NCBI GenBank assembly: GCA_023664625.1
Contig: JAMPFD010000013.1
Coordinates: 24,762-88,761, forward strand
Origin: Bacillota bacterium
GTDB taxonomy: Bacteria > Bacteroidota > Bacteroidia > Bacteroidales > Bacteroidaceae
Direction: 5' to 3'
Length of the DNA stretch: 64,000 nucleotides
Made by a program: the position numbers and the translations under genes. Each line of letters begins with the position of its first letter. Position 1 is the stretch's first letter. Shown in pieces: positions 53,538 through 63,875 of the stretch. The notes beneath the pieces are model-generated. The model was not told where the DNA came from, did not search any database, and saw nothing but the letters and a program-made list of their open reading frames with translations.

Positions 53538-54883
53538 TATGCATTCTCCTTTCTCAGAATGTCAAGTCCTTCGCGGACAATCTTCTGCAATTCAAGTTTT
53601 GAAGAATCAACAAATTCCGCAACAGCGAAATCCTCAGGGGCGACCTCGTATATGCCGAGAGCTTCCTGACGGTCTATGTCACCGGTGATGATTGCTTTAA
53701 TAAGGTATTCGCCATAGATGTCCATAGGAAGAACCTTGTCGTACTCCCCTGACATGATCATATGACGTTCGCCACCCTTGATTCTCGTGTCGCATTTGTA
53801 CTCTTTGTTCTTTGGCATAAGCCATGAGAAATATGTACGGCTGACAGAGAACTGGTTCGGGCGCGGGAGAATCCAGCCGAGCATCTCGTCAGCATGGTCT
53901 CCTTCAGGAATGACAGTCACCTCACTTATCTGAGGCCCCATGTAGCATTTCGGACATGCTTTCTTGCCCGTAAGTGGGTTTCCGTTGATTATACGGACAT
54001 TGTCCCCTTTGATGCGTCCTTCCGTAAGAGTGCCGACTTTCTGACCTACCAGCACCTCTGAATATGCAGGATTCTTGACTTCCTCTCCGGCGAGAGCCAC
54101 TTTATGGCGGAGGTCAACTTTGCCGGTCAGGAACAGACGGCCGATGAAGACCACCGCCGTAGGGGATACAGTCCACACCACTTCTCCCTTATTGACAGGG
54201 GAGACGTTGTTAACCTGTACACCGACATTCGATGCCGGGCATTTCCCTTCAAAGACATTCAGTTCGCAGTCACGGAGATTGCCCAGTTTGTCCGTCTGCT
54301 GAGGATTGATGCCGACATAAGTCTTCTGCAGCTTGGACAGGGCTGTGATACCAGCCTGGAAAGCTTCTTCATTACCTGCAAGTTCATAGAGGAAGTGGGC
54401 AGAGAGCGGCATGTCGCGGAATGCCGATACGAAGATTGCCTTTGGCTCTGTCTGAGGGTTTGTACTTACTGCGTATGGCAGCTGATTGATGTAGCCGAAG
54501 AGACCTGCTTCAAGCAATGCTTCTTTTACTTGGGTGCCACTGAGGGACTTAACGTCTTTCTTGCCAAAATCTTTGTACTGGATTTCTGCATCAGCGTTAA
54601 CCTTGATAGCTAGTACCTTGCGACGATCGCCACGTTCTACGGCAGACACAGTTCCACTGACAGGAGAAGCGAACTTGACCTCAGGGTACTGTTTGTTTAC
54701 GAACAGCACATCGCCCGCTAAGACCTTGTCTCCCTCCTTTACCACAACTTTCGGTGTTACTCCCTGATAATCATCAGGACACAGAGCGAAGTCATTTCCT
54801 CTCTGAATAGCAACATCTTTCAGTTCTGCGGTTCCCCAGAGCTTGATGTCGAGGCCTTTGCGTAACTTGATAACGTTAACCAT
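53537..54883 (-). CDS. nqrA: Na+-NQR subunit A
   Basis: The first gene of the operon, 448 residues, cytosolic, with the quinone-related function of NqrA. MVNVIKLRKGLDIKLWG and a biotinyl/lipoyl-like segment VVVKEGDKVLAGDVLF open the protein; the C-terminal half has GGERHMIMSGEYDKVLPMD. With NqrB-F it forms the complex that couples NADH oxidation to Na+ export. A minus-strand TAATTTTG box lies at 54948-54955. Confidence 0.96.
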   Translation of the reverse strand: MVNVIKLRKGLDIKLWGTAELKDVAIQRGNDFALCPDDYQGVTPKVVVKEGDKVLAGDVLFVNKQYPEVKFASPVSGTVSAVERGDRRKVLAIKVNADAEIQYKDFGKKDVKSLSGTQVKEALLEAGLFGYINQLPYAVSTNPQTEPKAIFVSAFRDMPLSAHFLYELAGNEEAFQAGITALSKLQKTYVGINPQQTDKLGNLRDCELNVFEGKCPASNVGVQVNNVSPVNKGEVVWTVSPTAVVFIGRLFLTGKVDLRHKVALAGEEVKNPAYSEVLVGQKVGTLTEGRIKGDNVRIINGNPLTGKKACPKCYMGPQISEVTVIPEGDHADEMLGWILPRPNQFSVSRTYFSWLMPKNKEYKCDTRIKGGERHMIMSGEYDKVLPMDIYGEYLIKAIITGDIDRQEALGIYEVAPEDFAVAEFVDSSKLELQKIVREGLDILRKENA

Positions 54884-54947
54884 TTAGTTTGATTTTTGTG
54901 TTATGATTATAAATATAATTGTTTGAACTTTATTCATAAAACGACTG

Positions 54948-54955
54948 CAAAATTA
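54948..54955 (-). promoter_or_regulatory. -7 box of the nqrABCDEF operon
   Basis: TAATTTTG on the minus strand, 65 bp upstream of nqrA; the TTTG partner was not found at normal distance. Confidence 0.55.
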
Positions 54956-55024
54956 ACAAAAAAATCGGTAAAACCGAAGAAAAAGCCATTGAATATTTCA
55001 TTATAAGATAAATTTCTTGTAAAT

Positions 55025-58000
55025 TTGCAACAAAATTTAAAATATATCAAGCGTCTAAGACACATATTCGCTTATACAGTATGGACCGTGGTCGGCATCT
55101 ATGCTGTTGTTGTTGTGCTGTTACATATACCGACGGTACAACGTTTTTCTGCATGTGAAATATCAAAAGCTATTTCCGAAAAATTAGGCACACGTGTAAT
55201 GGTGGGAAATGTGAATATGTGTTTTCTCAACCGTATAATCATTGATGATATCCTGTTGGAAGACCAACAGCTGCATGAGATGTTGGCATGCCATCGTCTT
55301 TCTGCAAAAATTGATATCATACCATTAATCAAAGGCAGGATATGCATCTCCTCTGCCCAAATATTTGGAATGCGGCTTGCATTGTCTCAGGCAAATGAGA
55401 AATCCCCATTGAATTGCCAGTTCGTAATAGATTCTTTGGCTTCCAAAGATACGGCAAAACATACTCCGTTGGATCTCAGGATTAATTCGCTTGTTATTCG
55501 GAATTCTGCTATGAGATATGACCGTAAGGATGTCACACGAAAAGCGGGATTTGATGCGAGGCACATATCTCTTGATAAAATCTCAGGGCATATAATGCTT
55601 TATGCTCTGACAGACGACACTCTGTCTGTCAAGTTGAAAAAGTTGTCCTTTGATGAAACCAATTCAGGATTTTCCTTAAAAAACATGTCATTCCTGGTGA
55701 ATGCAAATGCCCGGCAATGTGATATCCGTGACTTGAATGTATGCACGGATAACAGTAGTGTTAAACTTAATGCTCAGGCAAAATATACAGGTAAGCAAAT
55801 GTTGTCATTTTACCTTGTGACCAAAGACTCTCATGTCGGCTTGAAAGATGTGAGGAAGTTCCTGCGAGAAGGCTTGCCGATGGATGATAAGATATTTGTG
55901 AGCATGGATGTTGCCGGAGATAGTAAAACATTGAATATCCGTAAATTGGATGTAAAATGCTCGGATAATGGTTTTAACTTTGATATAAAGGGAAATATAG
56001 CATCCGAAAGCTCTCTTCTTGCGGAGATAACTAAGCCGGAAGCCCTTGAACTTACTCTTCGTGGTAACGTTCATGCCGGCCATGGGTTTGTAAGAAATGT
56101 TGGATGCGCATCAGGATTGGATAATCCCTTGTTAGAACGGTTAGGCTCCGTAGATTATTCGGGTATATTTGAGGGACATAAGGGGCAGTATCTTCTGACA
56201 GGTAATCTTGATACCGGTGTCGGTGGCTTAAAGCATAGGTTTTCTTATTCCAATAATCTTCTTTCTGCAACTATAAATACTTCTCAACCTGTACAGTTGG
56301 GCTCTCTTCTGAATACGCATGCATTAGGTGATATGAAGTTTACATTGGATACAGATGTAAGAGTTCATGAGAATCCTGCTTCTGGAAGATTTACATTACA
56401 TGCGTTGGATGGTATGGTAGACATTCCGCATGTCACGGCCAATGGATATGAATATCGCAACATCAGAATAGCTTCTGCCTTGCAAGATGATGTTGCAGAA
56501 TTATCCATGAATATTGCAGACATGAATGCGAATGGTGTGGCAAGAATTAAGGCATCAAATATATCCGAATTATTGAATGGCAGACCGGAAAAGATTCGTG
56601 ACATAGAATTTCTGGCTGATGTTGCACGAATCAATCCGTATGCATTGGGATTATTGAAGTCTGACACTGTCATGCAGATGCCGTTATCATTTATCCTTCG
56701 GGCTACTGCCACATCTGTACATGATGGCTATGCCACTGTTGACTTTGAATCGGATTTTGCAAATTGCAGGGCAGAGGGTAATTTTGATCCGTTCACTCTA
56801 CGTCAGACATTTACAAACCTTGTTGCAAAGCGTTTGCCAACTCTTCCGGGAATGCCTAAGTATAAGGCAACAGACAACAGTATAGAGATGAATGCCTGTA
56901 TTAAAGATATGCGGCGCGTGGGAGGGCTTTTGGGTGTGAATGTTTCTTCCGAGCAGCCGTTGACACTCGCCGGACATGTCAATGATAGGATGCGGAGTGC
57001 AGATATCAGCATTGACGCACCACAATTGGAAATAGCCGGCAGAGAGCTTGCCGGGACGAAATTTTATTTATATTCACTTTATGATACGTTACATATAAAT
57101 GGCGAAACCTCACGCATGGAGTCTGATGGCAAAAGGTTCTCATTATCGTTGAAGGGACGGGCTGCAGACAATAAATTGACTACTTCTATTGATTTTGACA
57201 ATGGACGTGAGCGGAGGATGTGTGGCAGTATAAATACCGACAGCCATTTCTTTAACAATATAGAGGGAACACCTGTCGTGAATGTCAGCATACTGCCGTC
57301 AGAGATAATGATGGGGGATTCCTTGTGGCATCTCCACAGTTCAGATGTGACTTATACGGCTTATAACCTTAATGTGGATAATTTTGTTTTGGAGCATGGG
57401 CAACAGCGTATACAGATAGATGGTGCCGCAACACGTTCGATAGAGGACTCAATTGTCGTGGACATGCAGGATGTTGATGTGGCATATATCATGAACCTGG
57501 TTGATTTCCATAGTGTTGAGTTCGGTGGCCTCGTGACAGGCAAGGCTGTCGTAAAGTCCTTGTTCTCAGAACCAAGCGCATATTCTGATATAGATGTCCA
57601 GAATTTCCGTTTTCAATATGGCAGGATGGGGGTGCTTACTTGTCATGCCAAATGGGACAATGAACTTGGACAGATAAATATCAATGCTGTCTGCAATGAT
57701 GACAATGTCACTCCAGAGCTGGACGGAAGGCTTGGTATTGACGGATATGTATCTATAAAGAATAATTATATTGATCTTGGGATGAAAGCGGAAAATACAC
57801 GTTTTGAGTTCTTGCAGTCATTCTGTGAGTCATTCCTGCAAGATGTCAATATCTATGGGACAGGTAACGTGCGTTTGCATGGCCCATTGAACAGAATCAA
57901 CCTTACAGGTGATGCTGTCGTGAATGGTTCTGTTATGATAACAGCCTTGAATACAGAATACACATTGCAGAATGATACTGTACATTTCGTTCCGAATGAC

Positions 58001-59407
58001 ATACGGTTTGCAGATTGTGTATTTTATGATAAATATGGGAAAAAAGGCATTATATCAGGGGCATTGCATCATAAAAATTTAGGAAGAATGACATTCGACC
58101 TTGATGTTAAGGCAGAACATCTTCTATGCTTTGATTTTCCAACACTTGAAGGCTCGACCTTCTGCGGGCGTGTTATTGGAACTGGTGACTGCAAGATAAC
58201 AGGGCGTGCGGGTGAAATAGTCTTTGATATTGATGCCTATCCTGAGGAAACATCCGAATTGACTTACAATGTGTCATCTCCTGATGCATTGCAGAACCAG
58301 TCATTCATAACGTGGACATCGAAAGGAGAACGGGACAGTATTGTTGCGGTTGACAGCATTGCTCCCGTGCATCAGGCAGTTCATCAGCATCAGCTGTCCA
58401 CAAATGTCCGCTTGAATTTCTTGGTACATGTTACACCTGCAAGCACAATCCGATTGCTGATGGATCAGAAAACAGGCGATTATATCAAACTTAACGGTTC
58501 CGGAGATCTTCGGGCTACATACTTTAATAAAGGAGGAATGCAGATTTTCGGAAATTATAATGTGGAATATGGTGAGTATGAGATGACGATACAACAAGTT
58601 CTGTCAAAGAATTTCCGTTTTCTGCCAGGTGGCTCAATCTCCTTCGGTGGTGAGCCGTTCCAAGCTTTAGTCAATCTGAAAGCTCAGTATGTCGTGCCGT
58701 CGGTCCCGTTGTCGGATTTGAACATTGGGAATTCATTTAAAAATAATTCGGTGCGTGTTAATTGCCTGATGAATATCACCGGTACAGCAGAACATCCTGT
58801 AGTGGATTTCGACCTGAATCTTCCACAGGCCAGTGCTGACATTCAGCAGATGATTACATCAATCATTGATTCTGAGCAGGAGCGTAACCAACAAGTGATT
58901 TACCTGCTCTCAATAGGACGCTTTTATTCTGCAAATACCAATGCTGCTGCAGATCCTGCTGCAATGTCCCAGACATCGTTGGCTATGCAGTCATTTCTGT
59001 CCGGTACTGTATCTCAACAGATAAATAATATTATTTCGGATATGGTACTGAAGAATAGCGACTGGAATTTCGGTGCAAATATATCGCCTGGTGATGAAGG
59101 TATGAATAATGCCGAGTACGAGGGACTTGTTTCCGGCAGGATGTTGAATAATCGCCTGCTGATAAACGGCCAGTTCGGTTATCGCGACAACAAGAATGCC
59201 ACGACATCGTTCATAGGAGATTTTGATGTGCGCTATCTTCTATTCCCAAACGGCAATCTTTCTGTGCGGGTTTACAACCAGACTTCAGATAGGTACTTTA
59301 CAAAATCAAGCCTTAACATTCAAGGTTTTGGAATAGAGTTCAAGCATGATTTCAACTCTTTTATTCCTGCATTTTTAAGAAAGAAGAAAAAGACTATTTT
59401 GCAATAA
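55025..59407 (+). CDS. tamB: TamB-like translocation and assembly module protein
   Basis: A 1460-residue protein with one N-terminal membrane segment (about 15-40) and a very long repetitive beta-rich body, ending in the TamB (DUF490) domain: GRFYSANTNAA, FLSGTVSQQINNIISD and GQFGYRDNKNATTSFIGDFDVRYLLFPNGNLSVRVYNQTSDRYFTKS. TamB-like proteins bridge inner and outer membranes and help move lipids or assemble outer-membrane proteins. Start uncertain: the TTG at 55025 lies within TAAATTTG, itself a -7-like sequence, and the next in-frame start-like codon is a GTG at 55088. Its partner tamA is not visible here. Confidence 0.85.
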   Translation: MQQNLKYIKRLRHIFAYTVWTVVGIYAVVVVLLHIPTVQRFSACEISKAISEKLGTRVMVGNVNMCFLNRIIIDDILLEDQQLHEMLACHRLSAKIDIIPLIKGRICISSAQIFGMRLALSQANEKSPLNCQFVIDSLASKDTAKHTPLDLRINSLVIRNSAMRYDRKDVTRKAGFDARHISLDKISGHIMLYALTDDTLSVKLKKLSFDETNSGFSLKNMSFLVNANARQCDIRDLNVCTDNSSVKLNAQAKYTGKQMLSFYLVTKDSHVGLKDVRKFLREGLPMDDKIFVSMDVAGDSKTLNIRKLDVKCSDNGFNFDIKGNIASESSLLAEITKPEALELTLRGNVHAGHGFVRNVGCASGLDNPLLERLGSVDYSGIFEGHKGQYLLTGNLDTGVGGLKHRFSYSNNLLSATINTSQPVQLGSLLNTHALGDMKFTLDTDVRVHENPASGRFTLHALDGMVDIPHVTANGYEYRNIRIASALQDDVAELSMNIADMNANGVARIKASNISELLNGRPEKIRDIEFLADVARINPYALGLLKSDTVMQMPLSFILRATATSVHDGYATVDFESDFANCRAEGNFDPFTLRQTFTNLVAKRLPTLPGMPKYKATDNSIEMNACIKDMRRVGGLLGVNVSSEQPLTLAGHVNDRMRSADISIDAPQLEIAGRELAGTKFYLYSLYDTLHINGETSRMESDGKRFSLSLKGRAADNKLTTSIDFDNGRERRMCGSINTDSHFFNNIEGTPVVNVSILPSEIMMGDSLWHLHSSDVTYTAYNLNVDNFVLEHGQQRIQIDGAATRSIEDSIVVDMQDVDVAYIMNLVDFHSVEFGGLVTGKAVVKSLFSEPSAYSDIDVQNFRFQYGRMGVLTCHAKWDNELGQININAVCNDDNVTPELDGRLGIDGYVSIKNNYIDLGMKAENTRFEFLQSFCESFLQDVNIYGTGNVRLHGPLNRINLTGDAVVNGSVMITALNTEYTLQNDTVHFVPNDIRFADCVFYDKYGKKGIISGALHHKNLGRMTFDLDVKAEHLLCFDFPTLEGSTFCGRVIGTGDCKITGRAGEIVFDIDAYPEETSELTYNVSSPDALQNQSFITWTSKGERDSIVAVDSIAPVHQAVHQHQLSTNVRLNFLVHVTPASTIRLLMDQKTGDYIKLNGSGDLRATYFNKGGMQIFGNYNVEYGEYEMTIQQVLSKNFRFLPGGSISFGGEPFQALVNLKAQYVVPSVPLSDLNIGNSFKNNSVRVNCLMNITGTAEHPVVDFDLNLPQASADIQQMITSIIDSEQERNQQVIYLLSIGRFYSANTNAAADPAAMSQTSLAMQSFLSGTVSQQINNIISDMVLKNSDWNFGANISPGDEGMNNAEYEGLVSGRMLNNRLLINGQFGYRDNKNATTSFIGDFDVRYLLFPNGNLSVRVYNQTSDRYFTKSSLNIQGFGIEFKHDFNSFIPAFLRKKKKTILQ

Positions 59408-59421
59408 AGTGAATTAAAGAT

Positions 59422-61581
59422 ATGATAGATAAAGAGTTTGATCCAATAGATGACGACCGTAATGATGAAGGAGGCGATCCTTCCGAAGAAATGGCGAAAG
59501 AGATGCGTGAGATGTTTCAGCAAGCCTCACGGGCACTACACAACTCTCTTGCAAATGCCGCTCGTCGCGAGCGTGCGGACAGTCCTTTGGTGATGGATCG
59601 TCAGGGAAAGACCAAAACACCATTCCTTGACAAGTACAGTCATGATCTTACAAAATCAGCAACAGAACACAAGTTGGATCCTGTTGTTGGTAGAGATAGT
59701 GAAATTTATCGCCTTACAGAAATTTTGGGAAGGAGAAAAAAGAATAATCCCGTCCTTATCGGTGACCCAGGTGTTGGCAAGAGTGCTATTGTAGAAGGAC
59801 TTGCTCAGCAGATTGCTTATGGGGCAGCGTCACCGGTGTTCCGTGGCAAGCGAATACTTTCGCTGGATCTTACAAGTGTTGTTGCCGGTACACAGTACCG
59901 TGGTGATTTCGAGAAGCGCATGAAAGGCATCATATCTGAATTGGAACAATGTCCGGACGTTATTGTGTTTATTGATGAAATTCATACGTTAATGGGAGCT
60001 GGTTCTGCTTCAGGAACGATGGATGCAGCCAATATCCTGAAGCCGGCACTTGCAAGGGGAACAGTGCAATGCATAGGAGCAACGACGCTTGATGAGTACC
60101 GTAAGTCCATAGAAAAGGACGGTGCTCTGGAGCGGCGTTTCCAAAAGATTATTGTCAATCCGACATCTGCGGAAGAGACAATGAGAATATTGGAGAATAT
60201 TAAGGCACGCTATGAGAATCATCATCATGTTATATATACTCAGGAAGCGTTGCGTGCTTGTGTTATGCAGTCTCAACGTTATATTACAGACCGTGTTTTC
60301 CCTGATAAGGCCATTGACGCTCTTGACGAAGTCGGTTCTCGTATGCATCTCAGGACGGCCGTTATTTCACCAAAGCAGCAACGTCTTGAAGCAGAGCTTG
60401 ATGAAGTACGTCAGAAAAAGAAGTCAGCTGTCGTGCAGCAGAACTTTGAGCTTGCTGCAGCTTTGCGTGACCGTGGTGATGAAATAGAACGCCGACTTTT
60501 GCAACTTCAATCTTCTGGTGATGATACAGACAGGGCCGATTATGTTACAGTTACAGAGAAAGATGTCTGTGAGGTCGTGTCTTTGATTTCCGGCGTACCT
60601 GTGTCTCGGGTAAGTGAGGATGATTCCATACGTTTGCGAAAACTCGGAGAAATTCTTAAAGGCACTGTCATTGGACAAGATAAGGCCGTGGAGACTTGTG
60701 TGCGCGCTATCCGAAGAAACAGTCTTGGATTGCGTTCGCACAATCGTCCTATTGGAGCATTTATGTTCCTTGGCCCTACAGGTGTAGGCAAGACATATCT
60801 TGCCCAGCAATTGGCAAGAGAAGTATTCGGTTCCTCTGACGCACTTATCCGTGTTGATATGTCGGAGTTTAACGAGTCTTTCAATACTTCACGGCTTGTG
60901 GGAGCGCCTCCCGGATATGTAGGATATGATGAAGGTGGTCAGTTGACGGAGCGGGTACGCAGGCATCCTTATTCTGTCGTTCTTCTTGACGAGATAGAAA
61001 AGGCTCATCAGAACATATTCAATTTACTGTTGCAGGTACTTGATGAAGGCAGGTTGACTGATGGTAACGGACGTCTGATAGATTTCCGTAATACTATTGT
61101 CATTATGACCTCCAATGCCGGTACACGGCAGTTAAAAGATTTCTCTCGTGGTATTGGATTCGGTGCTTCAACATCTGACGGGAACATTAATAGTGAATAC
61201 GCACGTTCCATCATAGAAAAAGCATTAAGGAAACAGTTCGCACCTGAATTTCTTAACCGCCTTGACGAGATAGTGATGTTTGAGCAATTGTCTCTTGATT
61301 CAATAAAGCAAATTATTGACATAGAGATGAAAGATTTGTATTCACGTGTCTCGGAACTCGGATATAAACTCAGAATGTCCGATAAGGCAAAGGAGTTTGT
61401 AGCGGAGAGAGGGTATGACGTGCAATATGGTGCACGTCCATTGAAGCGTGCGGTACAGCAATATATTGAGGATGAACTATGTAATCTCCTTCTTGACAGT
61501 ACATTACAATATGGAGCCATAATAAAGGTCGGAAAGCCTAAGGCTTCCGAGAAATTGGTGTTTAGTGTGTCAGATAAATAA
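59422..61581 (+). CDS. Clp ATPase, ClpC/ClpA-like, lacking the Clp N-domain
   Basis: A 719-residue AAA+ unfoldase with two ATPase domains. D1: [15 protein letters not shown] (Walker A) and [11 protein letters not shown] (Walker B) near residues 113-185; a UVR-like segment [20 protein letters not shown] at about 340; D2: [15 protein letters not shown] and [11 protein letters not shown] with [14 protein letters not shown]. The usual double N-terminal Clp_N repeat of about 140 residues is missing; only an acidic 60-residue tail precedes D1. ClpC feeds substrates to ClpP; without the N-domain adaptor binding must differ. It begins 14 bp after tamB. Confidence 0.88.
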   Translation: MIDKEFDPIDDDRNDEGGDPSEEMAKEMREMFQQASRALHNSLANAARRERADSPLVMDRQGKTKTPFLDKYSHDLTKSATEHKLDPVVGRDSEIYRLTEILGRRKKNNPVLIGDPGVGKSAIVEGLAQQIAYGAASPVFRGKRILSLDLTSVVAGTQYRGDFEKRMKGIISELEQCPDVIVFIDEIHTLMGAGSASGTMDAANILKPALARGTVQCIGATTLDEYRKSIEKDGALERRFQKIIVNPTSAEETMRILENIKARYENHHHVIYTQEALRACVMQSQRYITDRVFPDKAIDALDEVGSRMHLRTAVISPKQQRLEAELDEVRQKKKSAVVQQNFELAAALRDRGDEIERRLLQLQSSGDDTDRADYVTVTEKDVCEVVSLISGVPVSRVSEDDSIRLRKLGEILKGTVIGQDKAVETCVRAIRRNSLGLRSHNRPIGAFMFLGPTGVGKTYLAQQLAREVFGSSDALIRVDMSEFNESFNTSRLVGAPPGYVGYDEGGQLTERVRRHPYSVVLLDEIEKAHQNIFNLLLQVLDEGRLTDGNGRLIDFRNTIVIMTSNAGTRQLKDFSRGIGFGASTSDGNINSEYARSIIEKALRKQFAPEFLNRLDEIVMFEQLSLDSIKQIIDIEMKDLYSRVSELGYKLRMSDKAKEFVAERGYDVQYGARPLKRAVQQYIEDELCNLLLDSTLQYGAIIKVGKPKASEKLVFSVSDK

Positions 61582-61592
61582 TAATATCAAAG

Positions 61593-62408
61593 ATGATTAG
61601 TAAAGCAAAGATAAAGTTTATCCGCTCCCTTGAAAACAAGAAAATAAGGAAAGAGGAAGGACTCTTTGTTGCAGAGGGACCCAAGGTCATTGCGGATTTA
61701 ATGAAAGTGAGCTCACCGAAGGTAATCGTTGCTACGGAATCATGGCTGAGAGAACAGGAGAATATCTTTGACCGACAGAATGTGGAAATCTGTTCTGTCA
61801 CGCAGGATGAACTGAAGAAAGTATCTTTCTTGCAACATCCACAACAAGTGCTGGCTGTTTTTAAGCAGAATATTGGTGAAACATTGTCCTTGCGGGATAT
61901 CATATCAGAAACATTGTTGTCAGAAGGCAAGGAAAATCTTTTTATCGGCCTGGATTCAATACAAGATCCTGGAAATCTTGGCACGATTATCCGTATTGCA
62001 GATTGGTTTGGCATTGAACATGTATTCTGCTCCATGGATACTGCTGATGTCTGGAATCCAAAGGTGATTCAGGCAACCATGGGCAGCATAGCAAGAGTGA
62101 AGGTGACGTATTGTAGTCTCCATGACCTTATAGACGAAATAGAGGCTTACAATGATTCGCAGCTTCCATCTGTTATTCCTTTTCCAATATATGGAACATT
62201 TTTGGATGGTACTGATATTACAATGCAACAGTTGGAAAATAGGGGATTGATAATCATGGGCAATGAAGGAAATGGTATATCTCCAGGTATAGCAGCAAGA
62301 ATAAATAAGAAGCTCTTGATACCTAATTACCCCAAGGGACGGGAAACGGCAGATTCTCTTAATGTAGCAATAGCTACAGCAATAACATGTTTCGCTTTAA
62401 GAAGATAA
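61593..62408 (+). CDS. SpoU/TrmH-family 2'-O-methyltransferase
   Basis: The 271-residue protein has an N-terminal substrate-binding domain (ISKAKIKFIRSLENKKIRKEEGLFVAEGPKVI) and a C-terminal knotted methyltransferase domain. LDSIQDPGNLGTIIRIADWFGIEHV is motif 1, IMGNEGNGIS motif 2 and LIPNYPKGRETADSLNVAIATAI motif 3, which bind SAM. It methylates 2'-hydroxyls of rRNA or tRNA, like TsnR or RlmB, but the target nucleotide is not known. It follows the Clp gene by 11 bp. Confidence 0.9.
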   Translation: MISKAKIKFIRSLENKKIRKEEGLFVAEGPKVIADLMKVSSPKVIVATESWLREQENIFDRQNVEICSVTQDELKKVSFLQHPQQVLAVFKQNIGETLSLRDIISETLLSEGKENLFIGLDSIQDPGNLGTIIRIADWFGIEHVFCSMDTADVWNPKVIQATMGSIARVKVTYCSLHDLIDEIEAYNDSQLPSVIPFPIYGTFLDGTDITMQQLENRGLIIMGNEGNGISPGIAARINKKLLIPNYPKGRETADSLNVAIATAITCFALRR

Positions 62409-62537
62409 TTGTATTTTAGTTTTAATCTTCCTTGCACTGACAATCGTGCTAAACTGATTTGTGTGTGGAAAAGTTAAAAAAGTGTATTTCGGGATAAAAT
62501 AAAATTCGTAAATGCCACTTTTTATATAGAAAAGGAG

Positions 62538-62545
62538 TATCTTTG
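62538..62545 (+). promoter_or_regulatory. -7 box in the CRISPR leader
   Basis: TATCTTTG, 41 bp upstream of the first repeat, oriented into the array. It fits transcription of the array on the plus strand. No TTTG at the normal -33 spacing. Confidence 0.5.
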
Positions 62546-62586
62546 TACTCATATTATTCGTTCTTTGAAATATGTATATGGCATTC

Positions 62587-63402
62587 GTTGTGAATTGCTT
62601 AAAAAGTTTCTGCTTCGCAGTATCAATAACAACAGAAGATTTAGTTATAGATATAGCTAATTAGTTGTGAATTGCTTAAAAAGTTTCTGCTTCGCAGTAT
62701 CAATAACAACCCCTCCCGGTGATGCTCTTGAGCCTCAGCCGTTGTGAATTGCTTAAAAAGTTTCTGCTTCGCAGTATCAATAACAACAGTTTCGGCTGTA
62801 ACATTTACAGCCTAATGTTGTGAATTGCTTAAAAAGTTTCTGCTTCGCAGTATCAATAACAACTGTCATTGGAATCATAATAAAGGGCTGGTAAGTTGTG
62901 AATTGCTTAAAAAGTTTCTGCTTCGCAGTATCAATAACAACCTGTAATGTATATATCAAAGATGAAGTGGTGTTGTGAATTGCTTAAAAAGTTTCTGCTT
63001 CGCAGTATCAATAACAACATTCTATGATTACATCCTGCCATCAAAGTAGTTGTGAATTGCTTAAAAAGTTTCTGCTTCGCAGTATCAATAACAACATTAG
63101 ATACATAAATTAAAAGCTCGGAAAGTTGTGAATTGCTTAAAAAGTTTCTGCTTCGCAGTATCAATAACAACAAATTAGTATCATAGGATATACCTTTACC
63201 CGTTGTGAATTGCTTAAAAAGTTTCTGCTTCGCAGTATCAATAACAACCAGCAGGGGGCAAAGAGACTATTCCGCCATGTTGTGAATTGCTTAAAAAGTT
63301 TCTGCTTCGCAGTATCAATAACAACAGCCTGCAAGGCGTTTGCGTTCTGACAGAGGTTGTGAATTGCTTAAAAAGTTTCTGCTTCGCAGTATCAATAACA
63401 AC
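62587..63402 (+). CRISPR. CRISPR array, 11 repeats of 47 nt, 10 spacers
   Basis: Eleven repeats, which look identical by eye, begin at 62587, 62664, 62741, 62817, 62895, 62972, 63049, 63125, 63202, 63279 and 63356. Each starts GTTGTGAATTGCTTAAAAAG, has a central CTGCTTCGCAG hairpin, and ends ATCAATAACAAC, so the termini are complementary (GTTGT/ACAAC). Spacers are 29-31 nt. A 47-nt repeat with 30-nt spacers and the GTTGTGA...ACAAC ends is typical of type II-C arrays in Bacteroidetes; type VI-B repeats are 36 nt. No cas gene or anti-repeat (tracrRNA) was found in the flanking sequence. No spacer matches the rest of the window by eye. Confidence 0.97.
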
Positions 63403-63479
63403 TCAATAGTCGTATAAGATTGAGTAACAGGTATATGTGAAGAAATACAGAAAACAAAAAATGAACTGCGATATTAATG

Positions 63480-63509
63480 AAATCCCACTCTTGTAGTGGG
63501 ATTTTTTTT
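63480..63509 (+). terminator. Terminator after the CRISPR array
   Basis: AAATCCCACT at 63480-63489 pairs with 63495-63504 (loop CTTGT), then a T-run. The 77 nt between the last repeat and this hairpin have no anti-repeat match, so it ends the array transcript rather than a tracrRNA. Confidence 0.85.
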
Positions 63510-63668
63510 GCTGTATACAAAAATTGTAGATTGTTATTCTGCTATTTAATAGAATTATTTTCGATGCCGGATACTGTCCCTAAAAGTTGATAGTGTTGTT
63601 CAGAAGTCTCTGTGCTTTTCTTTTACCCTGCAAATAAAAAGGTATTTGTAAAAAAATATGTCATTTTT

Positions 63669-63699
63669 TTTGCAAATTCATAATATTTTGTTACCTTTG
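63669..63699 (+). promoter_or_regulatory. Consensus promoter upstream of the last gene
   Basis: TTTG at 63669-63672, 19 nt, TACCTTTG at 63692-63699, giving a leader of about 170 nt. Inside it a 13-codon ORF (MIYACLLEDINYQ, 63838-63879) overlaps the gene's start in an ATGA. From 63403 to 63875 nothing else is visible besides the terminator at 63480. Confidence 0.7.
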
Positions 63700-63875
63700 T
63701 GATTATAATAATGTTAACTGGAAATATAAAGAAATAATGAAGTGATGGAGAACATGGAATAGCATACAATACTAATGATTTTTTCATAGAATACCGTATA
63801 AGTGCTTTTCGAACTAATATTATTGTGTTATATTATAATGATATATGCGTGCTTATTAGAAGATATAAACTACCA

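Noticed and set aside
62777-63173. Short ORFs inside the CRISPR array
   Set aside because: They are translations of repeats and spacers.
62587-63402. Type VI-B (Cas13b) array, because the ends GTTG...CAAC are similar and Prevotella often has it
   Set aside because: Repeats are 47 nt with 29-31-nt spacers; VI-B repeats are 36 nt. No cas13b in view.
63403-63480. Possible tracrRNA between the last repeat and the terminator
   Set aside because: No stretch complementary to the 47-nt repeat was found there or in the leader.
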